From Kitasatospora aureofaciens (GTDB lineage Bacteria > Actinomycetota > Actinomycetes > Streptomycetales > Streptomycetaceae): a stretch of DNA of 64,000 nt. A model generated the notes under the pieces. It searched no databases. It saw only the letters and a program-made list of their open reading frames with translations, and had not been told where the DNA came from. Both the position numbers and the translations under genes were made by a program. Position 1 is the stretch's first letter, and each line of letters starts with the position of its first letter. Of the stretch, positions 41,924 through 52,355 are shown in pieces. The stretch lies in contig NZ_JPRF03000024.1 in the NCBI RefSeq assembly GCF_001188955.3, positions 62,001-126,000 on the forward strand, in the 5' to 3' direction.

Positions 41924-43630
41924 TTGGCGCGCACGAGCTCGGTACTGCGGATCGGCAACGCCTCGGGGTTCTACGGGGACCGCTTCGCGGCGGTGCGGGA
42001 GATGCTGACGGGTGGGCCGCTGGACGTGCTCACCGGGGACTACCTCGCCGAGCTGACCATGCTGATCCTGGCGCGGGACCGGCTGAGGGATCCGTCGCTC
42101 GGGTACGCGCGGACGTTCCTGCGCCAGATGGAGGAGTGCCTCGGGCTGGCCCGGGAGCGGGGCGTGCGGATCGTGGTGAACGCGGGCGGCCTCAACCCGG
42201 CCGGGCTCGCCGAGCAACTGCGGGTGTTGGCGCAGCGCCTGGGGGTACCGACCGCCGTCGCCCATGTCGAGGGCGACGACCTGCTGCCGCGCCGGGAGGA
42301 ACTCGGGCTGCCGGAGAGGGCGTTGGCCGCCAACGCCTACCTCGGCGGGTTCGGGATCGCCGAATGCCTGGCCAGGGGCGCGGACGTGGTGGTGACCGGA
42401 CGGGTGACCGACGCCGCGCTGGTCGCCGGGCCCGCGATCGCCCACTTCGGCTGGACCGCCGCCGACCTTGACGCCCTCGCCGGGGCGGTGGTGGCCGGGC
42501 ACGTGCTGGAGTGCGGCGCCCAGGCCACCGGCGGCAACTACGCCTTCTTCGGCGAGCACGACGTGGACCACCCCGGCTTCCCGCTGGCCGAGTTGCACCC
42601 GGACGGCTCCAGCGTGATCACCAAGCACCCCGGTACCGGCGGAGCCGTCACGATCGGCACCGTCACGGCCCAACTCCTCTACGAGACCGGCGGACCGCAC
42701 TACCTCGGCCCCGACGTCACGGCCCGGCTGGACACCGTCCGGCTCACCGAGGACGGCCCGGACCGGGTGCGGATCGACGGCGTGCGCGGCGAGGCCCCGC
42801 CGCCCACCCTGAAGGTCGGCTGCAACAGCCTGGGCGGCCACCGCAACGAGGTGGTGTTCGTGCTCACCGGCCTGGACATCGAGGCCAAGGCCGCCCTCGT
42901 GCAACGCCAGTTCGCCGCCGCGCTGCCGCCCGAGGGCCGCCCGGCCGAGCTGCGCTGGACCCTCGCCCGCACCGACCACCCGGACGCCCCCACCGAGGAG
43001 GCCGCCTCGGCCCTGCTCCGGCTGACCGCCCGCGACCGGGACCCGGCCAAGGTCGGCCGTGAACTCGGCAAGGCAGCAGTCGAGTTGGGTCTCGCAGGCT
43101 ACCCCGGATTCCACCTCACCGCCCCGCCCGGCCCGGGCGCGCCGTACGGGGTGTTCAGCGCCGCGTACGCGGACGCCAAGCTGGTCGAGCACACCGCCGT
43201 ACTGCCGGACGGCCGCCGGATCGCCGTCCCGCCCGCCCCCGTCACCGGCCAACCGGCCGATGTTCATGAGGAGTTGCCCGACCCGCTGCCGCCGGGCCCG
43301 ACCCGCCGCGCCCCCCTCGGGATGCTGCTCGGTGCCCGCAGCGGCGACAAGGGCGGCGACGCCAACCTTGGCGTCTGGGCCCGCACCGAGGACGCCTGGC
43401 GCTGGCTCGCGCACACCCTCACCGTCGAGAAGCTGCGCGAACTCCTGCCCGAGACGGCGGAGTCGCCCGTCGCCCGGCACCTGCTGCCGAACCTCAGGGC
43501 GGTCAACTTCACCCTCGCCGGCCTGCTCGGCGAGGGCGTCGCCGCCCAGCACCGTTTCGACCCCCAGGCCAAGGCCCTGGGGGAGTGGCTGCGCTCGCGC
43601 CACGTGGACATTCCGGAGGTTCTGCTGTGA
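41924..43630 (+). CDS. atuA: AtuA-like (DUF1446) acyclic terpene utilisation protein
   Basis: The protein has 568 residues from TTG 41924; AGGGGAGG at 41912-41919 supports this start over the ATG codons upstream. It begins LRIGNASGFYGDRFAAVREM and has GDYLAELTMLILARDRL, VVNAGGLNPAGLAEQLRVLA and VVVTGRVTDAALVAGPAI, which are AtuA/DUF1446 signatures. The C-terminal domain has GARSGDKGGDANLGVWARTE. AtuA is required for growth on acyclic terpenes such as citronellol in Pseudomonas, but its reaction is not known. Its stop overlaps the next gene by four bases (GTGA), so translation is coupled. Confidence 0.82.
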   Translation: MARTSSVLRIGNASGFYGDRFAAVREMLTGGPLDVLTGDYLAELTMLILARDRLRDPSLGYARTFLRQMEECLGLARERGVRIVVNAGGLNPAGLAEQLRVLAQRLGVPTAVAHVEGDDLLPRREELGLPERALAANAYLGGFGIAECLARGADVVVTGRVTDAALVAGPAIAHFGWTAADLDALAGAVVAGHVLECGAQATGGNYAFFGEHDVDHPGFPLAELHPDGSSVITKHPGTGGAVTIGTVTAQLLYETGGPHYLGPDVTARLDTVRLTEDGPDRVRIDGVRGEAPPPTLKVGCNSLGGHRNEVVFVLTGLDIEAKAALVQRQFAAALPPEGRPAELRWTLARTDHPDAPTEEAASALLRLTARDRDPAKVGRELGKAAVELGLAGYPGFHLTAPPGPGAPYGVFSAAYADAKLVEHTAVLPDGRRIAVPPAPVTGQPADVHEELPDPLPPGPTRRAPLGMLLGARSGDKGGDANLGVWARTEDAWRWLAHTLTVEKLRELLPETAESPVARHLLPNLRAVNFTLAGLLGEGVAAQHRFDPQAKALGEWLRSRHVDIPEVLL

Positions 43631-45225
43631 CCGCCCTGCCCACCCGTGTCGATCCGGCCGGGCCCGAGTACGCCGAGCACCGGGCCGCGATGATCGCCAA
43701 GCTGGCCGCCCTGGACGGCGAGCACGCCAAGGCGCTGGCCGGCGGCGGTCCCAAGTACGTGGAGCGCCACCGCCGGCGGGGCAAGCTGCTGGCCCGGGAG
43801 CGGATCGAGCTGCTGGTCGACGAGGACTCGCCGTTCCTGGAGCTGTCCCCGCTGGCGGCCTGGGGCAGCGACTACCCGGTGGGCGCGGCGCTGGTCACCG
43901 GCATCGGCGTGATCGAGGGAGTCGAGTGCGTGATCACCGCCAACGACCCGACGGTGCGCGGCGGAGCGAGCAATCCGTGGACCCTGCGGAAGGCGCTGCG
44001 GGCCAACGAGATCGCGCTGACCAACCGCCTCCCGCTGGTCAACCTGGTCGAGTCGGGCGGTGCCGACCTGCCCAGCCAGAAGGAGATCTTCATCCCGGGC
44101 GGGGCCCTGTTCCGCGACCTCACCCGGCTGTCCGCCGCGGGAATCCCCACCGTGGCCGTGGTGTTCGGCAACTCGACGGCCGGCGGCGCCTACGTGCCGG
44201 GCATGTCCGACCACACCGTGCTGGTCAAGGAGCGCGCCAAGGTCTTCCTCGGCGGCCCGCCGCTGGTCAGGATGGCCACCGGCGAGGAGGCCGACGACGA
44301 GTCGCTGGGCGGCGCCGAGATGCACGCCCGCACCTCCGGCCTGGCCGACCACTTCGCGGTGGACGAGCGGGACGCGCTGCGGATCGCCCGCCGGATCGTC
44401 GCCCGGCTCGACCACCGCAAGCCGGGCCCGGACCCGGACCGGTTCGCCGAGCCGCCGAAGTACGACGAGGAGGAGCTGCTCGGCATCGTCCCGGGGGACC
44501 TCAAGGTGCCCTTCGACCCGCGCGAGGTGATCGCCCGGATCGTCGACGGCTCCGACTTCGACGAGTTCAAGCCGCTCTACGGCACCAGCCTGGCCACCGG
44601 CTGGGCCCGGCTGCACGGCTACCCGGTGGGCATCCTGGCCAACGCCCAGGGCGTGCTGTTCAGCGCGGAGTCCCAGAAGGCCGCGCAGTTCATCCAGTTG
44701 GCGAACCAGCGCAGCACCCCGCTGCTGTTCCTGCACAACACCACCGGCTACATGGTCGGCAGGGACTACGAGCAGGGCGGCATCATCAAGCACGGCGCGA
44801 CGATGATCAACGCCGTGGCCAACTCGAAGGTCCCGCACCTGTCCGTGCTGATGGGCGCCTCCTACGGGGCCGGCCACTACGGGATGTGCGGCCGGGCGTA
44901 CGAGCCGCGCTTCCTGTTCTCCTGGCCGAGCGCCAAGTCCGCCGTGATGGGACCGCAGCAGCTCGCCGGGGTGCTGTCGATCGTGGCCCGCCAGTCGGCC
45001 GCCGCCAAGGGGCAGCCGTACGACGAGGACGCCGACGCCGCGATCCGGGCGATGGTCGAGCAGCAGATCGAGGCGGAGTCGCTGCCGGTCTTCCTGTCCG
45101 GCCGGCTCTACGACGACGGCGTGATCGACCCGCGCGACACCCGTACGGTGCTCGGCCTGTGCCTGTCCGCGATCCACAACGCGCCGGTCGAGGGCGCGCG
45201 CGGCTACGGCGTCTTCCGAATGTGA
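43627..45225 (+). CDS. Acyl-CoA carboxylase beta (carboxyltransferase) subunit
   Basis: The protein has 532 residues; GTG at 43627 overlaps the previous stop. The carboxyltransferase N and C domains are visible: LLARERIELLVDEDSPFLEL, NDPTVRGGASNPWTLRKALR, SGGADLPSQKEIF, GNSTAGGAYVPGMSD, FLHNTTGYMVGRDYEQGGII and ASYGAGHYGMCGRAYEPRF. It closely resembles methylcrotonyl-CoA or geranyl-CoA carboxylase beta subunits. It transfers carboxyl from biotin to a beta-methyl enoyl-CoA. It pairs with the alpha subunit gene 14 bases downstream. Confidence 0.9.
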   Translation: MTALPTRVDPAGPEYAEHRAAMIAKLAALDGEHAKALAGGGPKYVERHRRRGKLLARERIELLVDEDSPFLELSPLAAWGSDYPVGAALVTGIGVIEGVECVITANDPTVRGGASNPWTLRKALRANEIALTNRLPLVNLVESGGADLPSQKEIFIPGGALFRDLTRLSAAGIPTVAVVFGNSTAGGAYVPGMSDHTVLVKERAKVFLGGPPLVRMATGEEADDESLGGAEMHARTSGLADHFAVDERDALRIARRIVARLDHRKPGPDPDRFAEPPKYDEEELLGIVPGDLKVPFDPREVIARIVDGSDFDEFKPLYGTSLATGWARLHGYPVGILANAQGVLFSAESQKAAQFIQLANQRSTPLLFLHNTTGYMVGRDYEQGGIIKHGATMINAVANSKVPHLSVLMGASYGAGHYGMCGRAYEPRFLFSWPSAKSAVMGPQQLAGVLSIVARQSAAAKGQPYDEDADAAIRAMVEQQIEAESLPVFLSGRLYDDGVIDPRDTRTVLGLCLSAIHNAPVEGARGYGVFRM

Positions 45226-45239
45226 GAGGGCTACCGACC

Positions 45240-47174
45240 ATGACCACGATCACCAACCTGCTGGTCGCCAACCGGGGCGAGATCGCCCGCCGGGTGTTCC
45301 GCACCTGCCGGGAGCTCGGCATCGCGACCACCGCCGTGCACTCCGACCCGGACGCCGGCGCCCCGCACGTCCGGGAGGCCGACGCCGCCGTCCGGCTGCC
45401 CGGCGCGGCGCCCGCAGACACCTACCTGCGCGGCGAGCTGATCGTGCGGGCCGCGCTGGAGGCCGGGGCCGACGCCGTCCACCCGGGGTACGGGTTCCTC
45501 TCCGAGAGCGCCGAGTTCGCGCGGGCCGTGCTGGACGCGGGCCTGGTGTGGGTCGGCCCGCCGCCGGCCGCGATCGCCGCGATGGGCTCCAAGACCGCCG
45601 CCAAGCGGCTGATGGCCGCGGCCGGGGTGCCCGTTCTGGGGGCTTTGGACGAGCCGGCCGAGGCCGACCTCCCGGTGCTGGTCAAGGCCGCGGCGGGCGG
45701 CGGAGGCCGTGGCATGCGCGTCGTCCGGGACCTCGCGGACCTGCCCGCCGAGATCGAGGCGGCCCGGGCGGAGGCGGCCAAGGCCTTCGGCTCGGACGAG
45801 GTGTTCTGCGAGCGCTATCTGCCCACCGGCCGGCACGTCGAGGTCCAGCTGCTGGCCGACGCCCACGGCACGGTCTGGGCGGTCGGGGACCGCGACTGCT
45901 CGCTTCAGCGGCGGCACCAGAAGGTGATCGAGGAGGCCCCGGCGCCCGGCCTGCCGGCGGACGTACGGGCCGAGCTGCACACGGCGGCGGTGAACGCCGC
46001 CCGGGCGATCGGCTACGTCGGCGCCGGGACCGCCGAGTTCCTGCTCACCGAGGACGGCCGGTTCTTCTTCCTGGAGATGAACACCCGCCTCCAGGTCGAG
46101 CACCCGGTCACCGAGGCGGTCACCGGCCTGGACCTGGTCGCGCTCCAACTCACCGTCGCCGAGGGGGAGGAGCTGCCCTCGGCCGCTCCGCCGCCGACCG
46201 CCGGCCACGCGATCGAGGCCCGGCTGTACGCGGAGGACCCGGCCAAGGACTGGCAGCCCGCGACCGGGACCCTGCACCGGCTCGAACTCGACTCGGAGCA
46301 CACGGAGTTCGGCAACGGCGCGGTGCGGCTGGACTCCGGTGTGGAGCCCGGAAGCGAGATCACCCCGCACTACGACGCGATGCTCGCCAAGGTGATCGTC
46401 CGGGCGCCGACCCGAGCCGCCGCCGCCCGCCGGCTGGCCGACGTGCTCGCCCGCGCCCGGATCCACGGCCCGGCCACCAACCGGGAGTTGCTGGTCCGCG
46501 CGCTGCGGCACCCGGCCTTCCTCGCCGCGCACCTGCACACCGGCTTCCTCGCCGAGCACGCGGCCGAACTCACCGCCCCCGACGCCAGGAGCGCCGGGCG
46601 CGCCGCCCTGGCCGCCGCCCTCGCCGAGGCGGCAGCCCGCCGGACCGCCCTGCCGTCCGGCTGGCGCAATCTGCCCTCCCAGCCCCAGTCCAGGCGCTAC
46701 CGGGCCGCGGACGGAGAGGAGTTGGAGGTCCGCTACCGCCGGACCAGGGCCGGCCTGGAGACCGACGGCCACGGCGACGTCGAACTCGTGGACGCCACCG
46801 CGGACCTGGTCGTGCTGCGCGAGGGAGCGGTCCAACGCCCTTACGCCGTAGCCCGCTACGGCGACCGGGTCCACGTCGACACCCCGACCGGCAGCATCGC
46901 GCTCACCGCGCTGCCGCGATTCCCCGACCCCACCGTCCGCACGGACCCGGGCGCCCTGCTCGCCCCGATGCCCGGCACCGTCCTGCGCACCGCCGCCGCC
47001 GTCGGCGACACCGTCACCGCCGGGCAGCCGCTGCTCGTGTTGGAGGCGATGAAGATGGAGCACCGCGTCACCGCCCCCGCCGACGGCATCCTGGCCGAAC
47101 TTCGCGTCGCCCCCGGCGAACAGGTCGAGCTCGGCACCCTGCTCGCCGTCGTCAAGTCCACCGAACCGGCCTGA
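45240..47174 (+). CDS. Acyl-CoA carboxylase alpha (biotin carboxylase/BCCP) subunit
   Basis: The protein has 644 residues; ATG at 45240. The biotin carboxylase domain has LLVANRGEIARRVFRTC, HPGYGFLSESAEFARAV, KAAAGGGGRGMRVVRD, FLEMNTRLQVEHPVTE and AEARLYAEDP-like GHAIEARLYAEDPAKD. The C-terminal biotinyl domain has EAMKMEH with the biotin-accepting Lys605. An ALA/Arg-rich linker of about 150 residues lies between. It carboxylates its own biotin using ATP and bicarbonate. The bio genes in this window supply the cofactor pathway. Confidence 0.93.
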   Translation: MTTITNLLVANRGEIARRVFRTCRELGIATTAVHSDPDAGAPHVREADAAVRLPGAAPADTYLRGELIVRAALEAGADAVHPGYGFLSESAEFARAVLDAGLVWVGPPPAAIAAMGSKTAAKRLMAAAGVPVLGALDEPAEADLPVLVKAAAGGGGRGMRVVRDLADLPAEIEAARAEAAKAFGSDEVFCERYLPTGRHVEVQLLADAHGTVWAVGDRDCSLQRRHQKVIEEAPAPGLPADVRAELHTAAVNAARAIGYVGAGTAEFLLTEDGRFFFLEMNTRLQVEHPVTEAVTGLDLVALQLTVAEGEELPSAAPPPTAGHAIEARLYAEDPAKDWQPATGTLHRLELDSEHTEFGNGAVRLDSGVEPGSEITPHYDAMLAKVIVRAPTRAAAARRLADVLARARIHGPATNRELLVRALRHPAFLAAHLHTGFLAEHAAELTAPDARSAGRAALAAALAEAAARRTALPSGWRNLPSQPQSRRYRAADGEELEVRYRRTRAGLETDGHGDVELVDATADLVVLREGAVQRPYAVARYGDRVHVDTPTGSIALTALPRFPDPTVRTDPGALLAPMPGTVLRTAAAVGDTVTAGQPLLVLEAMKMEHRVTAPADGILAELRVAPGEQVELGTLLAVVKSTEPA

Positions 47175-47206
47175 GACCCCCGTACAGCCTGAGGAAGGAC
47201 CCCCGC

Positions 47207-48379
47207 ATGTCCGGCATCGGCAGTCAGCTCCTCGAAACCCCCGAACGCACCGCCCTGCGCAAGGCCGTCGGCGACCTCGGCCGCCGCTACGGCTCCGCCT
47301 ACTACCTCGCCAAGGCCAGGGCCGGCGAGCCCGCCGACGAACTGTGGGCGGAGGCCGGCAAGGCCGGCTACCTGGGCGTCAACCTGCCCGCCGAGTACGG
47401 CGGCGGAGGCGGCGGCATCAGCGACCTCGCCATCGTCCTGGAGGAACTCGGCACCGCGGGCTGCCCGTTGCTGCTGCTGATCGTCTCCCCGGCGATCTGC
47501 GGCACGGTGATAGCCCGCTACGGCACCGAGGAGCAGAAGCAGCGCTGGCTGCCCGGTCTGGCCGACGGCAGCCGCCGGATGGCCTTCGGCATCACCGAGC
47601 CGGACGCCGGCAGCAACTCGCACCGGATCTCCACCGTCGCCCGCCGGGACGGCGAGGACTGGCTGCTGACCGGCCGCAAGGTGTTCGTCTCGGGCATCGA
47701 CCACTCGGACGCCGTGCTGTTCGTCGCCCGCACCGAGGACGCACGCACCGGCAAGCTCAAGCCCTGCCTGTTCGTCGTGCCACGGGACACCCCCGGCTTC
47801 GAGTACCGGGCGATCCCGATGGAACTCGTCGCCCCCGAGAAGCAGTTCCAGGTCTTCCTGGACGACGTCCGGCTGCCCGCCGACGCCCTGGTCGGCGACG
47901 AGAACGCCGGCCTGCTCCAGCTGTTCGCCGGCCTCAACCCGGAGCGCGTCCTCACCGCCGCCTTCTCGCTGGGCCTGGCCCGCCAGGCGCTCGGGAAGGC
48001 GGTGGAGTACGCGAAGACCCGTACCGTCTGGTCCACCCCGATCGGCGCCCACCAGGGCCTGGCGCACCCGCTGGCCCAGTGCGCGGTGGAGATCGAGCTG
48101 GCCCGGCTGATGACCCAGAAGGCCGGGCTGCTCTACGACGCGGGCGAGGACGTCGCCGCGGGGGAGGCGGCGAACATGGCCAAGTACGCCGCCGGGGAGG
48201 CCGCCGCCCGGACGGTCGACCAGGCGGTGCAGACCCTCGGCGGCAACGGCCTCACCCAGGAGTACGGCCTGGGCGCCCTGCTGGCCGCCACGCGGGTCGG
48301 CAGGGTCGCCCCGGTCAGCCGGGAGATGGTGCTCAACTACGTCGCCCAGCACACCCTCGGCCTGCCGAAGTCGTACTGA
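47207..48379 (+). CDS. Acyl-CoA dehydrogenase
   Basis: The protein has 390 residues; ATG at 47207 after GAGGAAGG. FAD and substrate-binding regions are AFGITEPDAGSNSHRISTVAR, FVSGIDHSDAVLFVAR and LGLARQALGKAVEYAKTRTV. The C-terminal domain has VQTLGGNGLTQEYGLGALLA and the helix RVGRVAPVSREMVLNYV. The usual catalytic glutamate position near the C-terminus is not clear to me. It would make the enoyl-CoA used by the carboxylase. It ends the plus-strand operon, 14 bases before the convergent sortase gene. Confidence 0.88.
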   Translation: MSGIGSQLLETPERTALRKAVGDLGRRYGSAYYLAKARAGEPADELWAEAGKAGYLGVNLPAEYGGGGGGISDLAIVLEELGTAGCPLLLLIVSPAICGTVIARYGTEEQKQRWLPGLADGSRRMAFGITEPDAGSNSHRISTVARRDGEDWLLTGRKVFVSGIDHSDAVLFVARTEDARTGKLKPCLFVVPRDTPGFEYRAIPMELVAPEKQFQVFLDDVRLPADALVGDENAGLLQLFAGLNPERVLTAAFSLGLARQALGKAVEYAKTRTVWSTPIGAHQGLAHPLAQCAVEIELARLMTQKAGLLYDAGEDVAAGEAANMAKYAAGEAAARTVDQAVQTLGGNGLTQEYGLGALLAATRVGRVAPVSREMVLNYVAQHTLGLPKSY

Positions 48380-48393
48380 TCCGGCAAACCGGT

Positions 48394-49080
48394 CTAGCGG
48401 GTTTTCGACAGGTGGGCGAACACGACGGTGTTGGACTCGTACCCGGTCTTCCGGTCGAACTTCCCGCCGCAGGTGATCAGCCGGAGCTCGGCCCGCTCGG
48501 TGGGGCCGTACACCAGGGCGTCGGGGAAGTCCCGCTTCGGGATGACCCGGACCGAGTCGACGGTGAACACCGCGACGCGGCGGTCCTTGCGGCTCACCTC
48601 GACGGTGTCGCCCACGCGCAGCAGTCCGAGCCGGTAGAACACGGCCGGTCCGCTGCGGGTGTCGGCGTGGCCGACCACGAGGGCGTTCCCGGCGGCGCCG
48701 GGCGCGGTGCCGTCCCGGTACCAGCCGGTCAGGTTGCGCTGGTCCGTCGGCGGGGTGTCCAGCTGCTGGGAGGGGGTCAGCCCGAGGCCGGTCACCGGGG
48801 CGTCGACCTTGATCGCGGGAATCCGGATCCGGGTCGGCACCGAGGCCGCCAGCGGCGGGACGGCGGGTGCCGGGGTCGGCTTCGCCGTCCCGGTCGGGGC
48901 GGCGGTCGGGGCGGTGGACGCCGGCGGTACCGGGGCGGGCAGCGGTGGGCCGCCGAGGCCGTCGGTGCCGTCATGGAGGAGCCAGCCGCCGCCGGCCGCC
49001 AGGACCAGCGCGACGACCCCGGCCGCCATCGGGCCGGGGCCGCCGCGCCGGGCGCGCAGGGGGCGGTCAGGACGTGGCAT
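48394..49080 (-). CDS. Class F sortase
   Basis: The protein has 228 residues; ATG at 49080. An N-terminal basic segment and one membrane anchor (GPMAAGVVALVLAAGGGWLL) precede a Pro/Ala/Thr-rich linker. The sortase core has SVPTRIRIPAIKVDAPVTGL, the catalytic His in NALVVGHADTRSGPAVFYRL, and the TLTC-like LRLITCGGKFDRKTGYES with Cys204 and a following Arg. It would attach a substrate to the cell wall or pili. The gene starts 14 bases inside the upstream gene's 3' end, so the two are coupled. The pair is inserted, in opposite orientation, inside the AtuA cluster. Confidence 0.86.
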   Translation of the reverse strand: MPRPDRPLRARRGGPGPMAAGVVALVLAAGGGWLLHDGTDGLGGPPLPAPVPPASTAPTAAPTGTAKPTPAPAVPPLAASVPTRIRIPAIKVDAPVTGLGLTPSQQLDTPPTDQRNLTGWYRDGTAPGAAGNALVVGHADTRSGPAVFYRLGLLRVGDTVEVSRKDRRVAVFTVDSVRVIPKRDFPDALVYGPTERAELRLITCGGKFDRKTGYESNTVVFAHLSKTR

Positions 49081-49672
49081 TGCGTCCGGAGCGGCGGCGC
49101 GTCGCGCGGATCCAGAGCCCGGCGGCACCGGCCAGCAGGGCGGAGCCGCCGAGCACCTCGGCGGCGTCCGGTCCCGAGGTGCCGCCGCCGGTGCCCACTC
49201 CGCCGTGCGGTCCGCCGTGCGGCCCGCCGGGCAGGTGCGCGGGCAGCGGGGCCGAGGTGGCACAGGAGACGTCGAAGACCTTCTGCCTCGCCGCGCCGGT
49301 CTCACCCGCGAACGTCCATTCGAGCTTGTAGTGCCCGTCCGGGAGGGTCAGCGCGCTGGTCACGCCGGTGCCGTTGGCGAGGGTGATCGCCCCGGACTGG
49401 ACCAGGGCGGTGCCGGTCGGCGGGGCCTGCTCGATCGTCCAGTTGACCAGCTGGAGGGTGTCGAAGTTGGAGGCGTCCAGGTAGAGCCGGCAGACCTTGA
49501 GCTGGTCGCGTTGGTCGGTCAGCGGCGTGCTGCTCTCGTGCACCTTGATGTCGCCGTTGTCGCCCGGCGCGGCCAGCGCGGCCGGCGCCGTACCGAGGGT
49601 GAGCGCGGCCGCGGCGGTGGCGGCGGCGAGCAGACGGCGGGAGGAGGGCAGATGGGCGGAGGGAGGTCTCAC
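49067..49672 (-). CDS. Secreted cell-wall-type protein with C-terminal membrane anchor
   Basis: The protein has 201 residues; GTG at 49672 after GGAG. A signal peptide (about residues 1-36) contains SSRRLLAAATAAAALTLGTA and AALAAPGDN. The mature domain (KVHESSTPLTDQRDQLKVC to KVFDVSCATSAPL) appears beta-rich with two Cys. A Gly/His/Pro-rich spacer (GGPHGGPHGGVGTGGGTSGP) leads to a C-terminal hydrophobic helix (GGSALLAGAAGLWIRA) and an Arg-rich tail. No LPxTG is seen; the nearest candidate is LPAHLPGG before the spacer. It is the obvious partner of the sortase. Confidence 0.72.
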   Translation of the reverse strand: MRPPSAHLPSSRRLLAAATAAAALTLGTAPAALAAPGDNGDIKVHESSTPLTDQRDQLKVCRLYLDASNFDTLQLVNWTIEQAPPTGTALVQSGAITLANGTGVTSALTLPDGHYKLEWTFAGETGAARQKVFDVSCATSAPLPAHLPGGPHGGPHGGVGTGGGTSGPDAAEVLGGSALLAGAAGLWIRATRRRSGRNATS

Positions 49673-49849
49673 GGGGGTTGCTCCATGGTCCGAGGCCGCA
49701 CCTCGGGGGTGGGCGGCCGTGCTGCAAACCGCCCGGTCGGGCGCCCTCCGGAGCAACCGCGCCACGCGTGCACCGCCCCGGGTTCCTCACAATGGCCGAG
49801 CCTGCCCCCTGACTGTCCGTATGCTCCTGAGCGCACCCCGGAACCACTT

Positions 49850-49865
49850 AGTTGTCGCGTCAACT
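49850..49865. promoter_or_regulatory. AGTTG-N6-CAACT inverted repeat before the CoA ligase
   Basis: AGTTG-tcgcgt-CAACT ends 20 bases before the TTG start codon. It may be a regulator site or a weak hairpin over the leader. Confidence 0.35.
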
Positions 49866-49884
49866 TCCTTACTGGAGGCATGCC

Positions 49885-51486
<1,602 letters not shown>

Positions 51487-51590
51487 AGGCCGGGACCCCC
51501 GGCGGACGGAGACCGCGGCCCGTCTGTGAGGATCGACCCGCCGCGCCCCCACCCGAACAGACCCCGTCGACACAGGAACCGCCACCCGAC

Positions 51591-52211
51591 ATGACCAGCC
51601 ACCCCGCCGTCCGCACCCCCCAGCAGGACCGCAGCCGCGCGACCCGGGCCCGGCTGCTCGCGGCCGCCGTGGACTGCCTGGCCGAACTCGGCTGGCAGGG
51701 CTCCACCGTCAGCGTGGTCGCCGAACGGGCCGGCGTCTCCCGGGGCGCCGCCCAGCACCACTTCCCGACCCGCGAGGACCTGTTCACCGCGGCCGTCGAG
51801 CACGTCACCGCCGAGCGGCTGGCAGCCGTCCGCACCCACGCGGACGAACTGCCGGCCGCCGGCCCCGACCGCACCCGGGCCGTGGTCGACATGATCGTCC
51901 GCCTCTACACCGGCCCGCTGTTCCGCGCCGCCCTGCACCTGTGGACCGCCGCCGCCACCGAGGAGGCCCTGCGCGAGCGGATCATCGCCCTGGAGGGCCA
52001 CGTCGGCCGGGAGGCCCACCGGGCCGCCGTGGAGTTCCTGGACGCCGACGAGAGCCGCCCCGGCGTGCGCGAATCGGTGCAGGCCACCCTCGACCTCGCC
52101 CGCGGACTCGGCCTGGCCAACCTGCTCACCGACGACAGCGTTCGACGTTCCGGTGTGATCCGGCAGTGGGCGGGCGTTCTGGAGAGTACGCTGCGGCCGG
52201 TACGCCCATGA
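51591..52211 (+). CDS. TetR-family regulator of the acyl-CoA cluster
   Basis: The protein has 206 residues; ATG at 51591. The HTH is GSTVSVVAERAGVSRGAAQHHFPTREDLF near residue 45 and the rest is a helical ligand-binding domain (ALHLWTAAATEEALRERI). It lies downstream of the CoA ligase and is presumed to repress the AtuA operon or the ligase. The AAGCA-N8-TGCTT repeat at 41828 is the candidate site; the link is inference. The ligand may be an acyl-CoA. Confidence 0.85.
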   Translation: MTSHPAVRTPQQDRSRATRARLLAAAVDCLAELGWQGSTVSVVAERAGVSRGAAQHHFPTREDLFTAAVEHVTAERLAAVRTHADELPAAGPDRTRAVVDMIVRLYTGPLFRAALHLWTAAATEEALRERIIALEGHVGREAHRAAVEFLDADESRPGVRESVQATLDLARGLGLANLLTDDSVRRSGVIRQWAGVLESTLRPVRP

Positions 52212-52292
52212 CGCCCGTACAACCGAGCGACCGGACGCCCCCTGGCCAAGGGGTCGCCGGGCGGCCGATGTCCGTGCAGTCTGGAGAAGAAA

Positions 52293-52329
52293 CCCGGCCG
52301 GCACGGACCGTGAGGCCCCTCCGGCCGGG
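52293..52329 (+). terminator. Hairpin between TetR and the phosphatase gene
   Basis: CCCGGCCGG pairs with CCGGCCGGG (9 bp) around a 19-base loop, 82 bases after the TetR stop and 27 bases before the next ATG. It is a weak terminator or leader hairpin. Confidence 0.45.
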
Positions 52330-52355
52330 TACGAGCGAACCGGGGTGCTGCCTGA

